Below, piece by piece: positions 1 through 9,755 of a stretch of 64,000 nt of DNA. The notes under the pieces are model-generated. The model had not been told where the DNA came from, did not search any database, and saw only the letters and a list, made by a program, of their open reading frames with translations. This DNA is from CAWKOH01 sp963851245. GTDB lineage: Bacteria > Actinomycetota > Acidimicrobiia > Acidimicrobiales > Palsa-688. Position numbers and translations under genes: made by a program. The DNA is taken from assembly GCA_963851245.1 (NCBI GenBank), contig CAWKOH010000013.1, forward strand, positions 1 through 64,000, in the 5' to 3' direction. How positions within the stretch are numbered: the stretch's first letter is position 1; each line of letters begins with the position of its first letter.

Positions 1-706
1 CGCGGAAGTGCTGCACGCCTGGAGCGAATGGACCGCCACCGTGCCCGACGAGATCACCTCCATAGGCCACCTGGTGCGGCTGCCGCCCCTGCCCCAGCTG
101 CCCGAACCACTGCGCGGCCGGGCCTTCGCCATGGTCGAGGCCGCCTACATCGGCGACGCGGGCACTGGCAGCGAACTGACCCAGCCGCTGCGCCGGCTCG
201 GCCCGGTACTCGACACCTTCGCAACCGTCCCACCCCCGCGCTCGGCCAGCTCAACATGGACCCCGACCAGCCTGTGTCCTTTCAAAGCCACGGCGCATTC
301 CTGTCCGGCTTCCCCGCCGCCGCCATCGACGCCCTCGTCGGGCTGGCCGGCCCCGACACCGCCACGCTCCTGACCTCCGTCGAGATCGTGCACCTGGGCG
401 GCGCGCTGGCCCGCCCCGCTCCCTGTCGGCGGCGCCCAGCCCAGCATCGACGCGAACTATCTGCTGACCGCCGTAGGCGCCACCCCCACACCCGGCCTGG
501 CCGCCGCCGTGCGCGGCAGGCGCACGCGGTCAAAGACGCCCTAGCCCCCTGGAACGTCGGCTACGACTACTACACTCCGAGGAGAACCCGGCCCCGGCAA
601 GCGCGGCGCTCCCCCCAGCCTCCTACCGCCGCCTTCAGGAGATCAAAGCCGCCTATGACCCCGACCAGACCATCATCTCCGCCCACCCCGTCCAACCGAC
701 CCCGCC
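1..706 (+). pseudogene. FAD-binding oxidoreductase, C-terminal remnant
   Basis: The translation resembles the C-terminal half of FAD/FMN-containing dehydrogenases of the berberine-bridge/GlcD type: EVLHAWSEWTATVPDE, then RGRAFAMVEAAYIGD, then a block ending LLTSVEIVHLGGALARP and finally YRRLQEIKAAYDPDQ. These blocks lie in different frames, with changes near 225, 418, 515 and 575, so no continuous protein can be made. The gene enters from the left edge and its FAD-binding N-terminal half is outside the window. It is a decayed oxidase; the substrate cannot be inferred. Homology of the blocks is clear to me, exact shift positions are approximate. Confidence 0.7.
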
Positions 707-831
707 CTGACCCAGAGCCGCGTCCGGCCGTCCGGGCAACAAACGTCCCTAATTTGGGGCCCTTGCGCGAGCGTCCTGCGCCTAGGCGGAATCAACCGTT
801 GTCCGACATCAGTTCGAAAAGGGAGTACCCC

Positions 832-1233
832 ATGAGTGCCTCGGTAGTCAAGGCATTTCACGATGCGATGAAGTCAATGGACACGGCAGCGCTTGTTGCG
901 TTGCTTGCCGACGACCTTGTTGTCGTCGAACCACCGTCGCTTCCCTACGGAGGGACGACCACCAGCCGGGACGAGTTTTTCGGAAAGGTCGTCGGCTACA
1001 CCGAGCTGCGGGCCTCGTTTCGGGTCGAAACGGCGGAGGTATTTGGAGACGGCGACCGACTCGCGGGTCACTTCACCGCGACATTCGGTGCTCATGGCAG
1101 CGGCGAAAACATCTTGTTGGACCAAGTCGAGATATACGAGGTGTCGAACGGTCTGATCACCAAGGTGGAGGTCTTCCAACACGACACGCCTGCGCTGCTC
1201 GACTTCTTCCGCAGAAACGGGCCGGCGTCATGA
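832..1233 (+). CDS. SnoaL-like / NTF2-fold protein
   Basis: A 133-residue protein with the NTF2-like pattern: an N-terminal helix pair (VVKAFHDAMKSMDTAALVAL), LLADDLVVVEPPSLPYGG, a central F-R-V-E strand and a final strand pair ending in an EVFQHD motif. This fold serves as small isomerase, cyclase or binding domain; no catalytic identity can be assigned. The ATG at 832 follows GGGAG at 821-825. The frame is open further upstream only because it runs through the oxidase remnant, so the long upstream extension is not part of the gene. Single gene with no obvious operon partner. Confidence 0.75.
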   Translation: MSASVVKAFHDAMKSMDTAALVALLADDLVVVEPPSLPYGGTTTSRDEFFGKVVGYTELRASFRVETAEVFGDGDRLAGHFTATFGAHGSGENILLDQVEIYEVSNGLITKVEVFQHDTPALLDFFRRNGPAS

Positions 1234-1609
1234 ACGGCTTCCTGCCCTTGCCGTCAACATAGAGCTCGTAAATGGCCGAGCCGGTGCCAAACCTCGTCCC
1301 CTCGACTCGGCGGAGAGGGTGGCGGCGGCCTGGGGAGTATTTGGCCCTAGCCAGAGGGTGCTGGTGAGAACAGGGGAACGTCCATGACAGAAGATTCGCC
1401 ATCGCGGGCGACAGCTGAGCAGAACCCCGGGTCGGCCCCGGACGCGCCGGTCCGCGCTCTGGCGGTCAGGCTGGAGGTGGAGTTACGGAGCGACCGTTCC
1501 GGGCTCCGCCGTTCCCTCACCCCGTGACTGTCCGGGCACGAATATCTTCTTCAAGGTGACGCTTGACGATCTCGGTGCTCAGTCCGAGTTTGGCGGCGAA
1601 GCGTTGACG
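1234..1609. other. Stretch without a recognised gene
   Basis: Nothing recognisable. One 47-codon frame starts at ATG 1384 and ends at TGA 1527 on the plus strand, with acidic-proline-rich composition and no family I know; it may be chance. Confidence 0.4.
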
Positions 1610-1740
1610 CTATTGCCCGATCTCGAGCACGATCTTGCCGCGTGTGTGTCTGTTCGCGACCCGCCTCAACCCGTCGCGAACCCGGCCTATAGCTAGGACC
1701 GCGTCGACTTGCGGGTGTAGGTGGCCGGCGTTGATCTAGC
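1610..1740 (-). pseudogene. Quinone oxidoreductase C-terminal fragment
   Basis: Read on the minus strand the segment encodes about 42 residues ending HTRGKIVLEIGQ and a TAG stop, preceded by GHLHPQVDAVLAIGRVRDGL. This is the C-terminus of a zinc-type alcohol dehydrogenase / NADPH:quinone oxidoreductase. It closely matches, in DNA and protein, the end of the intact gene at 55863-56792. The rest of the gene is missing, so this is a truncated paralogue or a duplicated end. Confidence 0.75.
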
Positions 1741-1787
1741 GTTCTGGAGATTCCGACGGATGCCTGCGGTTCGTGCATGCTGGAGCG

Positions 1788-2956
1788 ATGAGCGCGGCCT
1801 CAGTGATCGTCGAGCCATGGCAGCCCCGGCTAGCCGAAGACGCCGTCGTCGATTTGTTCGCCCGTCTGGACCGAAGCCGCCGGTCGGCGATGGCGCCCGA
1901 GCGTTGGGAGCTGGGCGTGCCCGGATCTTGGCTCACTGGTCTGCTGCAGGATTGGAAGTCGTATGACGTAGCTGAGTTCCAGGCGCGACTGGACCAGCTA
2001 GAACACTGCTCGGCCGATGTGGACGGCCAGCAGCTCCATGTGGTCCAGGCCTTAGGTAATGGCTCGGATCCCTTGCCGCTGCTGCTCACCCACGGGTGGC
2101 CGAGTTCGTTCTGCGAGTACCTCGACCTTCTGCCCCTCCTGACCGATCCGGCTCGCCACGGCGCGGATCCTGCCGACGCGTTCACGGTGGTCGTTCCATC
2201 GCTTCCCGGTTTTGGATTCTCAGCCTCGCCACCTGCCGGAGGACTAACTGGCAGAGCCGTGGCCGAGCTATGGCACAAACTTATGACCGACGGGCTGGGG
2301 CATCGCCGGTACGTGGCCCACGGCAGCGACCTGGGCGCTGGCGTCACCTCGTGGTTGGCGAGGGAGAACCCCGATGCCGTCGCAGGGATCCATCTCGCCA
2401 CTCCAGGTTGGCCTCTCCGCCGCAACCGTGGACTGCTGCAGAGACGGCCTATTTCGCCGAGGTGGACGCCTGGACGGCCGAAGAGGGCGGGTACGCCCAT
2501 CAGCACTCGACCAAGCCTGCCAGCCTGGCCGCGGCTCTGCTTGACTCCCCGATCGGGCTCGCCGCCTGGGTGGGAGAGAAGATCACAGCATGGAGCAGCA
2601 CAACCCCGAACGGTCGCACCTCCGCCTCTCGACGGTTCCTCCTAGACACCCTGACTCTATACTGGGTCACTGGCACCATCGGCTCCTCGCTGCTGCCGTA
2701 CTGGGCTTACCGCCACAGCCGCGATGCCGCTCTCCCAGCGGGCACGCCGCCACCGGTACCCACGGCGATCAGTCTGTTCGGCGGCGAAAAAGTCCCATTC
2801 CCCAAGCCACCGCGCGACCTCGCCTCTCGGTACTTCACCATCAGCCACTGGTCAGAGCACGATCACGGTGGACACTTCCCGGCGGCCGCCGAACCCCACC
2901 TGCTCGCTGGCGTTCTACGCGAGGTATTCCGGCCGTCTCGCGCCGAGCGGCCGTAG
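1788..2956 (+). pseudogene. Epoxide hydrolase, frameshifted
   Basis: An alpha/beta hydrolase of the epoxide hydrolase (EHN) family, expected near 390 residues. The first frame from ATG 1788 gives the N-terminal EHN region (MAPERWELGVPGSWL), the oxyanion motif HGWPSSFCEYL and the nucleophile Asp in AHGSDLGAG. Around 2405-2430 homology moves to another frame, which gives FAEVDAWTAEEGGY, the lid motif YWVTGTIGSSLLPY and the catalytic His in HDHGGHFPA before TAG at 2954-2956. All catalytic residues survive, so either a single recent indel inactivated it or the base call is wrong. It would hydrolyse epoxides to diols in the cytoplasm. Confidence 0.85.
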
Positions 2957-3218
2957 TGCGCCCGCTCGATTGCCCAGCAGCTGGCTGACCCAGCCACCCG
3001 CACCCATCGTATGATCCACACCTGTCCGTAAAGATCGGTCCATAGCGTCCCCGAATTCCAGCTCGCGAACGTCCCGGAACCCCGGCTGATGGTCACTTAC
3101 GCGGATCACCTACCTTCCTGGTGCCTGGGACGAAACCACCGGGTGGAGTGGGGTGCCAGTTCGTCGGAGTGTTGCGACCTACCCTCTGGGAAACGCCTGA
3201 TTCGAGGAGGTCGTGGGC

Positions 3219-3839
3219 ATGCAGATCATCGGGGCCGGGCTCGGTCGCACCGGAACGACTTCCCTAAAGGTGGCCCTGGAGGAGCTTCTGGGCGGTCCCT
3301 GCTATCACATGCTGGCTGTACGCGAGCGGCCTGAGGACCCCGACATCTGGGGTGACACCTTCGACGGGAGGCGGCCGGATTGGCGAAAGTTCTTCGACGG
3401 GTACCAGGCGACTGTCGACTGGCCGGCCGCCCCGTTTTGGAAGGAACTGAGCGAGGCCTTCCCAGACGCCCCAATCCTGCTATCTGTCCGTGATGTCGAC
3501 GCCTGGTGGAAGAGCGCGTCCAGCACGATCTTCATCGCTTTGGCGACGTACTTCGCCCCGGATGCCCCCGATGACGGCTGGACGCGTATGGGCCGAGGCA
3601 TGATGAACAACTTCACCCCTTCGTGGCGGGACGAATCAGCCGCCAAAGAGGCCTACCTCGCCTACAACGACCATGTCCGAGCGACCGCGCCTTCCAGTCG
3701 CCTGATCGAGTGGACACCCGAGGACGGTTGGGAACCCATCTGCTCCGCCCTTGGGCTTGATGTGCCTGACCACCCCTTCCCGCATGTGAACACAACAGAG
3801 CAGGCCAGAGCAGAACTCGGCCTAGAGGCGCAGGAATAG
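3219..3839 (+). CDS. Sulfotransferase family protein
   Basis: A 206-residue cytoplasmic protein starting with the PAPS-binding loop GAGLGRTGTTSLK (residues about 5-17), then a conserved core with PILLSVRDVDAWWKSA and a C-terminal PFPHVNTTEQ block. This matches the actinobacterial and eukaryotic-like Sulfotransfer_4 group (about 200-230 residues), predicted to move a sulfuryl group from PAPS to an unknown acceptor. ATG 3219 is preferred to GTG 3213 because GAGGAGG at 3204-3210 is correctly spaced only for 3219. The gene stands alone. Confidence 0.8.
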   Translation: MQIIGAGLGRTGTTSLKVALEELLGGPCYHMLAVRERPEDPDIWGDTFDGRRPDWRKFFDGYQATVDWPAAPFWKELSEAFPDAPILLSVRDVDAWWKSASSTIFIALATYFAPDAPDDGWTRMGRGMMNNFTPSWRDESAAKEAYLAYNDHVRATAPSSRLIEWTPEDGWEPICSALGLDVPDHPFPHVNTTEQARAELGLEAQE

Positions 3840-4152
3840 CACAACCGTCGCCCCCAAAACATCACCGCCGAGCGTCCCGATAACCCGAGCGCATCCTGAC
3901 CGGAAACGCCGGGTCCCGGTCGTTATTCAGCGCCTCGATCTCGCGCGGTCAGTCGGCTCCCGCCACGCTGCTCTGACGATCCGCGTCCATTGGGGTGAAA
4001 GCGTGGCGCGTGATGAGCCATCGGGATGTCTCTCGCGCACTTGGTGCCTGCATGTGCACACGATGGCGGTCGCCGCCGGCGGCGCAGACGACCGTGACAA
4101 ATGACGCGGCGCAATCGGGTGCACCAAGTAACGAGCGCTACGATACGCCGTC
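3840..4152. other. Intergenic, nothing recognised
   Basis: No gene seen. A TACGAT hexamer at 4139-4144 lies 8 bases before the next start codon, which would fit a leaderless transcript, but there is no matching -35. Confidence 0.3.
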
Positions 4153-5535
4153 ATGGCCGACGTGGTCGTCGTGGGCGGCGGCGCCGCTGGGTGCGTGGTG
4201 GCTGCCCGGCTGGCTGGCCGCGGCCGGTCGGTCCTTTTGTTGGAGGCAGGACCAGACCGACGGGGCGACCTTCCCGAGGAGCTTCGCGACGGATGGACGA
4301 TCGAGCGCGAACTCTTCGATTGGGGTTACAAGTCAGAACCGGACCCGGCACATGAGCCTCGCCCTGTGCGGCGAAAGAAAGTCCTGGGTGGGACGTCGTG
4401 GCTGACGCGTTTCACGCCCCGCGGTTCGCCCGCCGACTATGACGGCTGGGATGCTCTCGGGGTGGACGGCTGGGCTTTCGACGACGTGTTGCCGTACTTC
4501 ATCCGCCTCGAGCACGACCTCGACTTCGGCCACGAGGCTTGGCACGGCGACAGCGGCCCTCTTCCATCAGTGAGGTATCTCGATCGCAATTACCACCCGA
4601 CGACCGAGGCCACCGTTCGTGCCGTGCAGGAGCTTGGCCACCCGTGGGTCGACGACCACAACCGCCCCGGCGCTGTCGGGGTGGGACGGATGCCGATGAA
4701 CACCCTCGACGGCAGGCGCGTCACGACGCTCGACGCCTACTTGGCTGATATCCCCGCAAGCCTCGAGATCCGGGCGGACAGCCTGGTCGACCGAGTTCTA
4801 TTCGACGGCACCAGCGTCAGAGGAGTGCGCCTGGCCGACGGGACCGAGATCGACGCCGCCGCGGTGGTGCTCTCAGCCGGTGTTTACGGCAGCCCCCCGA
4901 TCCTGCTGCGCTCGGGTGTCGGCCCACTGGGACAGGTGGTCGACCTGCCCCAAGTGGGTGAGAATCTCGCAGACCACCCAGAAGTGTTTGTCGACCTCGG
5001 GTGTTCCGGTCCCGCGGCCGACCCGGTGCTGCATGCCATCGTCAGCTTCCACAGTTCCCACACGCCGATCGACCAGGCGCCTGACCTCATGTTCTGGATC
5101 CCAGATCCGGAAGGAGAACCGGCGGAGTTCGGCATCGAAGTCTTGCTGATGAAACCCCGGTCGCGCGGCTCCGTGCGGCTCCGCTCCGCCGACCCCCACG
5201 ACGCTCCTCTGATCCGGCTCCCCAACCTGGAGGACCCGGCCGACGTACCCCGGCTCATGGAGGGCTACCGCAAGGCGCTCCAGGTGGCAAGACTGCCGCA
5301 GCCAGGCGATGCAGAGCTGGAGGCGAGGGTCAGGGCCGAAGCCTCTTCGGTCCCTCACGTCGTCGGCACCTGCGCGCTCGGCTCGGTCGTCGACGCGGAA
5401 GGGCGCGTACACGGCACCGACCACTTGTGGGTGGTAGACGCCTCGATCATAACCGACGCCCTCTCCGGCTTTACCCACATCCCCACTGTGATGTTGGCCG
5501 AACGCCTCTCGGAGAGGATCGCCACCCGGATCTAA
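4153..5535 (+). CDS. GMC-family FAD oxidoreductase
   Basis: A 460-residue flavoprotein. The N-terminus is a Rossmann motif VVVGGGAAGCVVAARL followed by LLLEAGPD, the GMC signature region lies around residues 70-100 (RKKVLGGTSWL), and the C-terminus has the active-site His in VPHVVGTCALG and the closing FAD motif VVDASIITD. It resembles choline or alcohol dehydrogenases of the glucose-methanol-choline family and would oxidise an alcohol with FAD. It is slightly short for the family (500-560), with no obvious internal break. There is no signal peptide, so it is cytoplasmic. The substrate is unknown. Confidence 0.85.
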   Translation: MADVVVVGGGAAGCVVAARLAGRGRSVLLLEAGPDRRGDLPEELRDGWTIERELFDWGYKSEPDPAHEPRPVRRKKVLGGTSWLTRFTPRGSPADYDGWDALGVDGWAFDDVLPYFIRLEHDLDFGHEAWHGDSGPLPSVRYLDRNYHPTTEATVRAVQELGHPWVDDHNRPGAVGVGRMPMNTLDGRRVTTLDAYLADIPASLEIRADSLVDRVLFDGTSVRGVRLADGTEIDAAAVVLSAGVYGSPPILLRSGVGPLGQVVDLPQVGENLADHPEVFVDLGCSGPAADPVLHAIVSFHSSHTPIDQAPDLMFWIPDPEGEPAEFGIEVLLMKPRSRGSVRLRSADPHDAPLIRLPNLEDPADVPRLMEGYRKALQVARLPQPGDAELEARVRAEASSVPHVVGTCALGSVVDAEGRVHGTDHLWVVDASIITDALSGFTHIPTVMLAERLSERIATRI

Positions 5536-5666
5536 CCGCTTGGAGTGTCACCCATTCCCGGCTCGGCCGAACCGTCCGCAAACATCCGCTGAGACCTCAA
5601 CCGCAGGACGTCCTCTATCGCCGGGTTGAGGTCCGGCCCTGCGAGACTGCGACGGTGGTTCCTCAG

Positions 5667-6494
5667 ATGGTGGAGCGCGCGGCAGGGCGTTACGTTGCGC
5701 AGATCGACCAACTCTTTCCTGATGTGGTCACTGGGTTCTACCTGGTCGGCTCGGTCGCGCTCGACGCCTACCGCCCCGGTCGCAGTGACGTGGACTTTGT
5801 AGCCGTTCTTGAGCGGAACCTCGTTCCGGCGGAGCTACGCCGCCTTCGCCTTCAGCACGCTCGCAGCGGCCTTCATACCGGGGTAGCCGCCATGCGTCAC
5901 CGTCGGTCGCCGCTGACGGGAACCTGCAACGGGGTCTTCATTCGCGCCGGCGAGGTGGCCGCGCCGGTGAGCGGGATCGTCCCGGTGGCTAGCCATGTGG
6001 GTCACCGGTTCCGGGTCGGGGCGGCCGGATCAGACGTGAGCCCGGTGGCCTGGAAGGTCTTTGCCGAGCACGGCATTCCCCTACGCGGCCCGGAACCGTC
6101 GTCGTTGCCCCTAGATCCCCAGCCCGAGCTGCTCCGATCCTGGAACTTGCAGAACCTCGAAAGCTACTGGCGACCATGGGCCTTGGCCATCGAGCGCTGT
6201 CCACAGGTCTTCTGGGCCCGACCGCGCTACTGGACCGCCTGGGGAGTGCTCGGGGCGCCCCGGCTGCACCACACCATGGTTACTGGCGAGGTGGTCTCGA
6301 AGGAGGCCGCCGGCGAGTACGCCCTCGATGTGTTCCCACGACGCTGGCATCCGCTCATCGCTGACGCACTGGCTTACTGGCGTAGCCAACCAGACCAACT
6401 CGGGCTGTCTCCCAGCGAGCGAGGTCGACTGACCGGCGAGTTCGTCTTCGAGGTCATCGACGGAGCTCGAAACCTGAGACCAGCTGTCCCATAA
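5667..6494 (+). CDS. AadA-like nucleotidyltransferase
   Basis: A 275-residue protein with the nucleotidyltransferase signature GSVALDAYRPGRSDVDFVAV (Gly-Ser and the metal-binding Asp pair) at residues about 26-45, and a helical C-terminal domain like that of aminoglycoside 3''-adenylyltransferases. The family adenylylates small molecules, classically spectinomycin or streptomycin, but many environmental members are uncharacterised. The start is taken as ATG 5667; GTG 5655 in the same frame is possible. It sits immediately left of attachment-site copy A. The resistance role is only inferred from fold. Confidence 0.75.
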   Translation: MVERAAGRYVAQIDQLFPDVVTGFYLVGSVALDAYRPGRSDVDFVAVLERNLVPAELRRLRLQHARSGLHTGVAAMRHRRSPLTGTCNGVFIRAGEVAAPVSGIVPVASHVGHRFRVGAAGSDVSPVAWKVFAEHGIPLRGPEPSSLPLDPQPELLRSWNLQNLESYWRPWALAIERCPQVFWARPRYWTAWGVLGAPRLHHTMVTGEVVSKEAAGEYALDVFPRRWHPLIADALAYWRSQPDQLGLSPSERGRLTGEFVFEVIDGARNLRPAVP

Positions 6495-6591
6495 GACCGG
6501 TCTCGGGGAGCTACCCGGAGTATCCCCACACGCCGGCTGAGGGCGCGATATCGCCGGCATCACTGGTCCAGCCTGCGAACTGCTGCAAGCG

Positions 6592-6645
6592 CTACTTATC
6601 GTGATGATGGCGTAGTTGTTCGATGGTTCGGAACAGGACGGCTGT
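6592..6645 (-). pseudogene. HEPN toxin tail (copy A)
   Basis: The minus strand encodes RTAVLFRTIEQL and a short tail to TAG at 6592-6594. It aligns with the C-terminal RETPVLVRTIEQ segment of the HEPN proteins near 15.0, 18.3 and 19.6 kb. The rest of the HEPN gene and the whole MNT gene have been deleted here; the sequence jumps directly to the block preceding the tRNA-Arg fragment. Confidence 0.65.
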
Positions 6646-6743
6646 TCTTGTTGCTGGCGACGCTTCAGGGCCCGGGACCTTCTGATTTTGCGTCAGACGG
6701 TCTGGACCCGAGCGAGCGGAAAAGCCTGTGTAGCGCCTGGCGA

Positions 6744-6939
6744 ATTTGGCACGGGATTTGGCACGGGAGGCGCAAGACTGGCTGCGACAGGAGGGACTCA
6801 CCGGGACGAGCATGTACGGTTCCCCATACATTCTCAGTTCTTTTTGTTGTACTCCGCAGGGACAGGAGAGACCGGCTGGGACGGCGGCACCCTCCTACGG
6901 ATCAGAAGGTTGGGGGTTCGAATCCCTCCGAGCGCGCCA
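6744..6939 (+). repeat. tRNA-Arg attachment site, copy A (left arms and core)
   Basis: Two perfect tandem 12-mers ATTTGGCACGGG (6744-6755, 6756-6767) lie 139 bp (start to start, second repeat) left of the 43-bp core 6895-6937. The core is the 3' half of tRNA-Arg(ACG): anticodon loop CTACGGA with U33 and anticodon ACG, a five-G T-stem, TTCGAAT loop and acceptor strand CGAGCGC. This copy alone continues into G-CCA, as a true tRNA 3' end would. No 5' half is present, so it is not a functional tRNA. No right-hand arm repeats follow, unlike copies B-D. Confidence 0.85.
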
Positions 6940-7190
6940 CCGTCAGTTCCCGTCGGCTGCACGGGTTCGTTTAGTTTAGGAACTGTTGCCCCTACTGAAG
7001 CGACAGCTGTCTGACCTCGAGAGTTTCATCCCGTTTGGTGATCACGGTGGGAAGATGTCGTCTTGTGGGTCGTAGCGGATCCTCACCAACCACCGGACCC
7101 GACTGGCATCGTGGCCGCCGACACTCCGAACTCCAGCCGGGGAGGTCTAGCGCTGAGGGCGACGGCTGGGATGGGCCTGTGGCGCCCGAA

Positions 7191-9752
7191 TCATCTGTAG
7201 GCCGTGGTTACAGCGACCTTCGGCCCGCTCGGCGCCGCTTCTGATGACTGCATGGTCGCGTGCGAACCCTCCTGGACACTCCACGTCGGGCTCGACCGGT
7301 CAGGCGCCGTTACCCCGACGTTGCCGGGACAGTCGTAGGGGTAGACGTCGTGGTAGGGCGAGTAACCGTCGAAGGTGCACCTGAGGCCGTTGGCCAGGAT
7401 GATCACCCATGGAGGCTGGCTCGGGTCTTCCTTGTTGGCCATCGATGTCGGGATGTTGGCCCCGTTTTGGAACAGCTCGACGACCTTATTGTTGGTCGGG
7501 TCGCTCGAACAGAGCAGGGGGGATCCGGTGCCGCCAGACGTGGTGTTGGCGAAGCAGGGGCTGCCGTTTCCGACCCCGCTGGTCGCAACCGGTGCGCCGG
7601 CAGGTACGTCGTTGGGCGTGGGGGGCCCACTTATCGTGCAGCGGTAGGCCGACGCCCTTCCGGGGTCGTCCGAAGATCCGGCGTCGCAGCTTCCGGAGGC
7701 GTAGCTGACAGAGAAGTTGGGGTTCGCTCCGGCCACCCCCGTCAGCGGAGATGGGGTCCACGGGTTGAACGTGGTCACCTGGGTGCCGGCCGCGGTCGGT
7801 GGCGCGGGGGGAGCGGGCGGCGGCACGGTCATGGTCAGGGCGTCGGTAGAGAAGTGGTCAGGCGATACCGACTCCGATCCGACGTCGACCGTCGGGCCGT
7901 CTACCTGTTTGGCGATATCGGGCGGGATCTCGCCGGCCTCGTCGTCTTTGTCGCCCACGTCGGCTGTGGTTAGGTTGTTGGCCTTCGCTCCCGCAGCCGG
8001 TCCCGGGCCGTAGCTGAAGAAGCCGTCCGCATTGAGGACGTGCCAGTGCCCGGATTGGTCCTGCCAGGAACCGTCGCTGTAGGTCGGGCCCTTCTGGCCG
8101 GGATGGAACCAGTTGGCGTATCCCTGCGTTATCTCGGCGGCTGTGGGAGCGGATGCGGGGGAGCCGTCGCTGTTGTACCAGTTGCTGTCCTGTTGCGACC
8201 ACGTGCCGGTCTTGTACCGGCCGTCGGCCAGGGTCGGGCCGACCTGGTTCTTCTGCCGCTGGTTCGTGGTGAAGATGTCTCCCGAGTTTGGCTTCTCTTC
8301 GCCGCCGCCCTCCTCGCCGGGGACCTTCGACAGACCCAGTAGGAGGCCGACGGTCAGCCGCGAGTTCTGATGGGCCGCGTAGTTCCACTGATTGATGGTC
8401 GCCTGGCCGCCATTGGGAGCCGTCGCGGCGGCGACTTGCTGGCGTTCGTCGAAGCCGGCGGCGATTCCCTGCGCGATACCACCCGGACCGGTGATGGTCG
8501 CCCGGAACCGTCCACCCGAGAACGTCTGGGTCTCACAGGCCAATACCCCAAGGGTGGCCGGGCCGAGACTGGCTGCAACGCCCGGGCACTCCGTCGGCGG
8601 CACGGTCAGCGGTCTCTCCCCAGCGAGAGGGATGTGGTGCTTGCTGAGATTGAGGAAGTCGGCGTTGATCCCCGGAATCGGGAGACTCCAGCTCAACGAG
8701 ACCGTGATCGGGCCGATCTGAGCTGAGCAGGAAATCCCGATGTCCACGCCGATGGCGAAACCCCACTGGGAGAAGATCGTGTAGTCCTGTGGCTGGTAAA
8801 TCTCGCCTAGGGAGAACGTGATCAGGTTGTTGAGGATCCCGTAGACCTTTGTGGGCTCGAGATCGAGGGCGCTGACGACAAAGCCCCCGTTGTCGTCTTG
8901 TACCAGCTGGAACGGCCACTGGTATTTCTCGCCCAGGCCGATGCCGACCTCCATCTGGGCGTTGGCGCTGCAGTTACCGAAACCCACCGACGGCCCGATC
9001 TTCTCGTATTCGCCTGGGAATCCCTCGGTCTTGGTCAGCACGACCGTGTTGGTGTCTGGGTTCGGGGCGTCCGCGCTCTCGGGGAGGGAGACGGTTCGCA
9101 CATCGGTCAGGGTGGCCGACGGCGGCGTGGGCTGGGGGATCGGCAGGGCCGTCGTCGATGCCGGGGTGGACGGAGCAGGGTTGGACTTGGGGTAGTCCTT
9201 GAACATCTGGGCGACCGTAGCCACCATCTGGGCGTTCAGCGCGCCGGCGCTGTCGATGGTGGCGCCCACAAAGATGTAAAGGCCTTTCTTGAGGCCGGCC
9301 ATCCCGCCCGGCACCATCCGGATGTCGGCCGACGAGGGATCGACGGTAATGGTCAGGTCGGTGGCGGTCGTGCCCGGCCCGGTGTCGGACGGCACCGGGA
9401 AGAACGTTCCGTTGGTGTTGACCTGCTGAGGTTGGTCCAGGAGGACCAAGGTGTTCTGGGAGACCGAGACCACGGTTCCGAACAGGGCGACGCTCTTGTG
9501 GGGTGCCTCCGTCGCTATGTCGAGATGGGAGGCCAGCTGGGCCATGAAGGCGTTGTGCAGCGCCGGCGACATAATCGCCGGGAGGCCAGAACTGTCCGTC
9601 GATTGGGGCACCGTCTTGGACTCCAGCACCGCAGGCGAATACGACAAGGATGAGTTCGGCGCCGGTTTGGTCGAGCTCTGATTGTTGGCGCCGCCACCGC
9701 ACCCGCCCACGAGAAGGACCAATACGGCTAAGAGGGCCAGCGTTCGACGCAT
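7191..9752 (-). CDS. Large predicted lipoprotein, unknown function
   Basis: An 853-residue protein with a type II signal peptide: MRRTL, a hydrophobic stretch and lipobox LVGGC at about residues 14-18, followed by a Ser/Thr/Pro-rich linker. Downstream are beta-rich segments with many paired cysteines (for example CDAGSS and CTFDGYSPYH near the end) and several proline-rich linkers (PPPAPPAPPTAAG). No known domain is recognised. It would be anchored on the outer face of the cytoplasmic membrane. It is followed (4 bp) by, and shares orientation with, two other secreted or membrane proteins upstream, suggesting an envelope gene cluster carried between attachment copies A and B. Confidence 0.75.
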   Translation of the reverse strand: MRRTLALLAVLVLLVGGCGGGANNQSSTKPAPNSSLSYSPAVLESKTVPQSTDSSGLPAIMSPALHNAFMAQLASHLDIATEAPHKSVALFGTVVSVSQNTLVLLDQPQQVNTNGTFFPVPSDTGPGTTATDLTITVDPSSADIRMVPGGMAGLKKGLYIFVGATIDSAGALNAQMVATVAQMFKDYPKSNPAPSTPASTTALPIPQPTPPSATLTDVRTVSLPESADAPNPDTNTVVLTKTEGFPGEYEKIGPSVGFGNCSANAQMEVGIGLGEKYQWPFQLVQDDNGGFVVSALDLEPTKVYGILNNLITFSLGEIYQPQDYTIFSQWGFAIGVDIGISCSAQIGPITVSLSWSLPIPGINADFLNLSKHHIPLAGERPLTVPPTECPGVAASLGPATLGVLACETQTFSGGRFRATITGPGGIAQGIAAGFDERQQVAAATAPNGGQATINQWNYAAHQNSRLTVGLLLGLSKVPGEEGGGEEKPNSGDIFTTNQRQKNQVGPTLADGRYKTGTWSQQDSNWYNSDGSPASAPTAAEITQGYANWFHPGQKGPTYSDGSWQDQSGHWHVLNADGFFSYGPGPAAGAKANNLTTADVGDKDDEAGEIPPDIAKQVDGPTVDVGSESVSPDHFSTDALTMTVPPPAPPAPPTAAGTQVTTFNPWTPSPLTGVAGANPNFSVSYASGSCDAGSSDDPGRASAYRCTISGPPTPNDVPAGAPVATSGVGNGSPCFANTTSGGTGSPLLCSSDPTNNKVVELFQNGANIPTSMANKEDPSQPPWVIILANGLRCTFDGYSPYHDVYPYDCPGNVGVTAPDRSSPTWSVQEGSHATMQSSEAAPSGPKVAVTTAYR

Positions 9753-9755
9753 CGG

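Noticed and set aside
1384..1527. Small 47-codon frame
   Set aside because: No homology, no ribosome binding site worth the name, and simple composition; left as possible noise.
6895..6939. Functional tRNA-Arg gene at copy A
   Set aside because: Although it ends in CCA, no acceptor 5' strand, D-arm or anticodon 5' stem lies upstream; only the 3' half is present.
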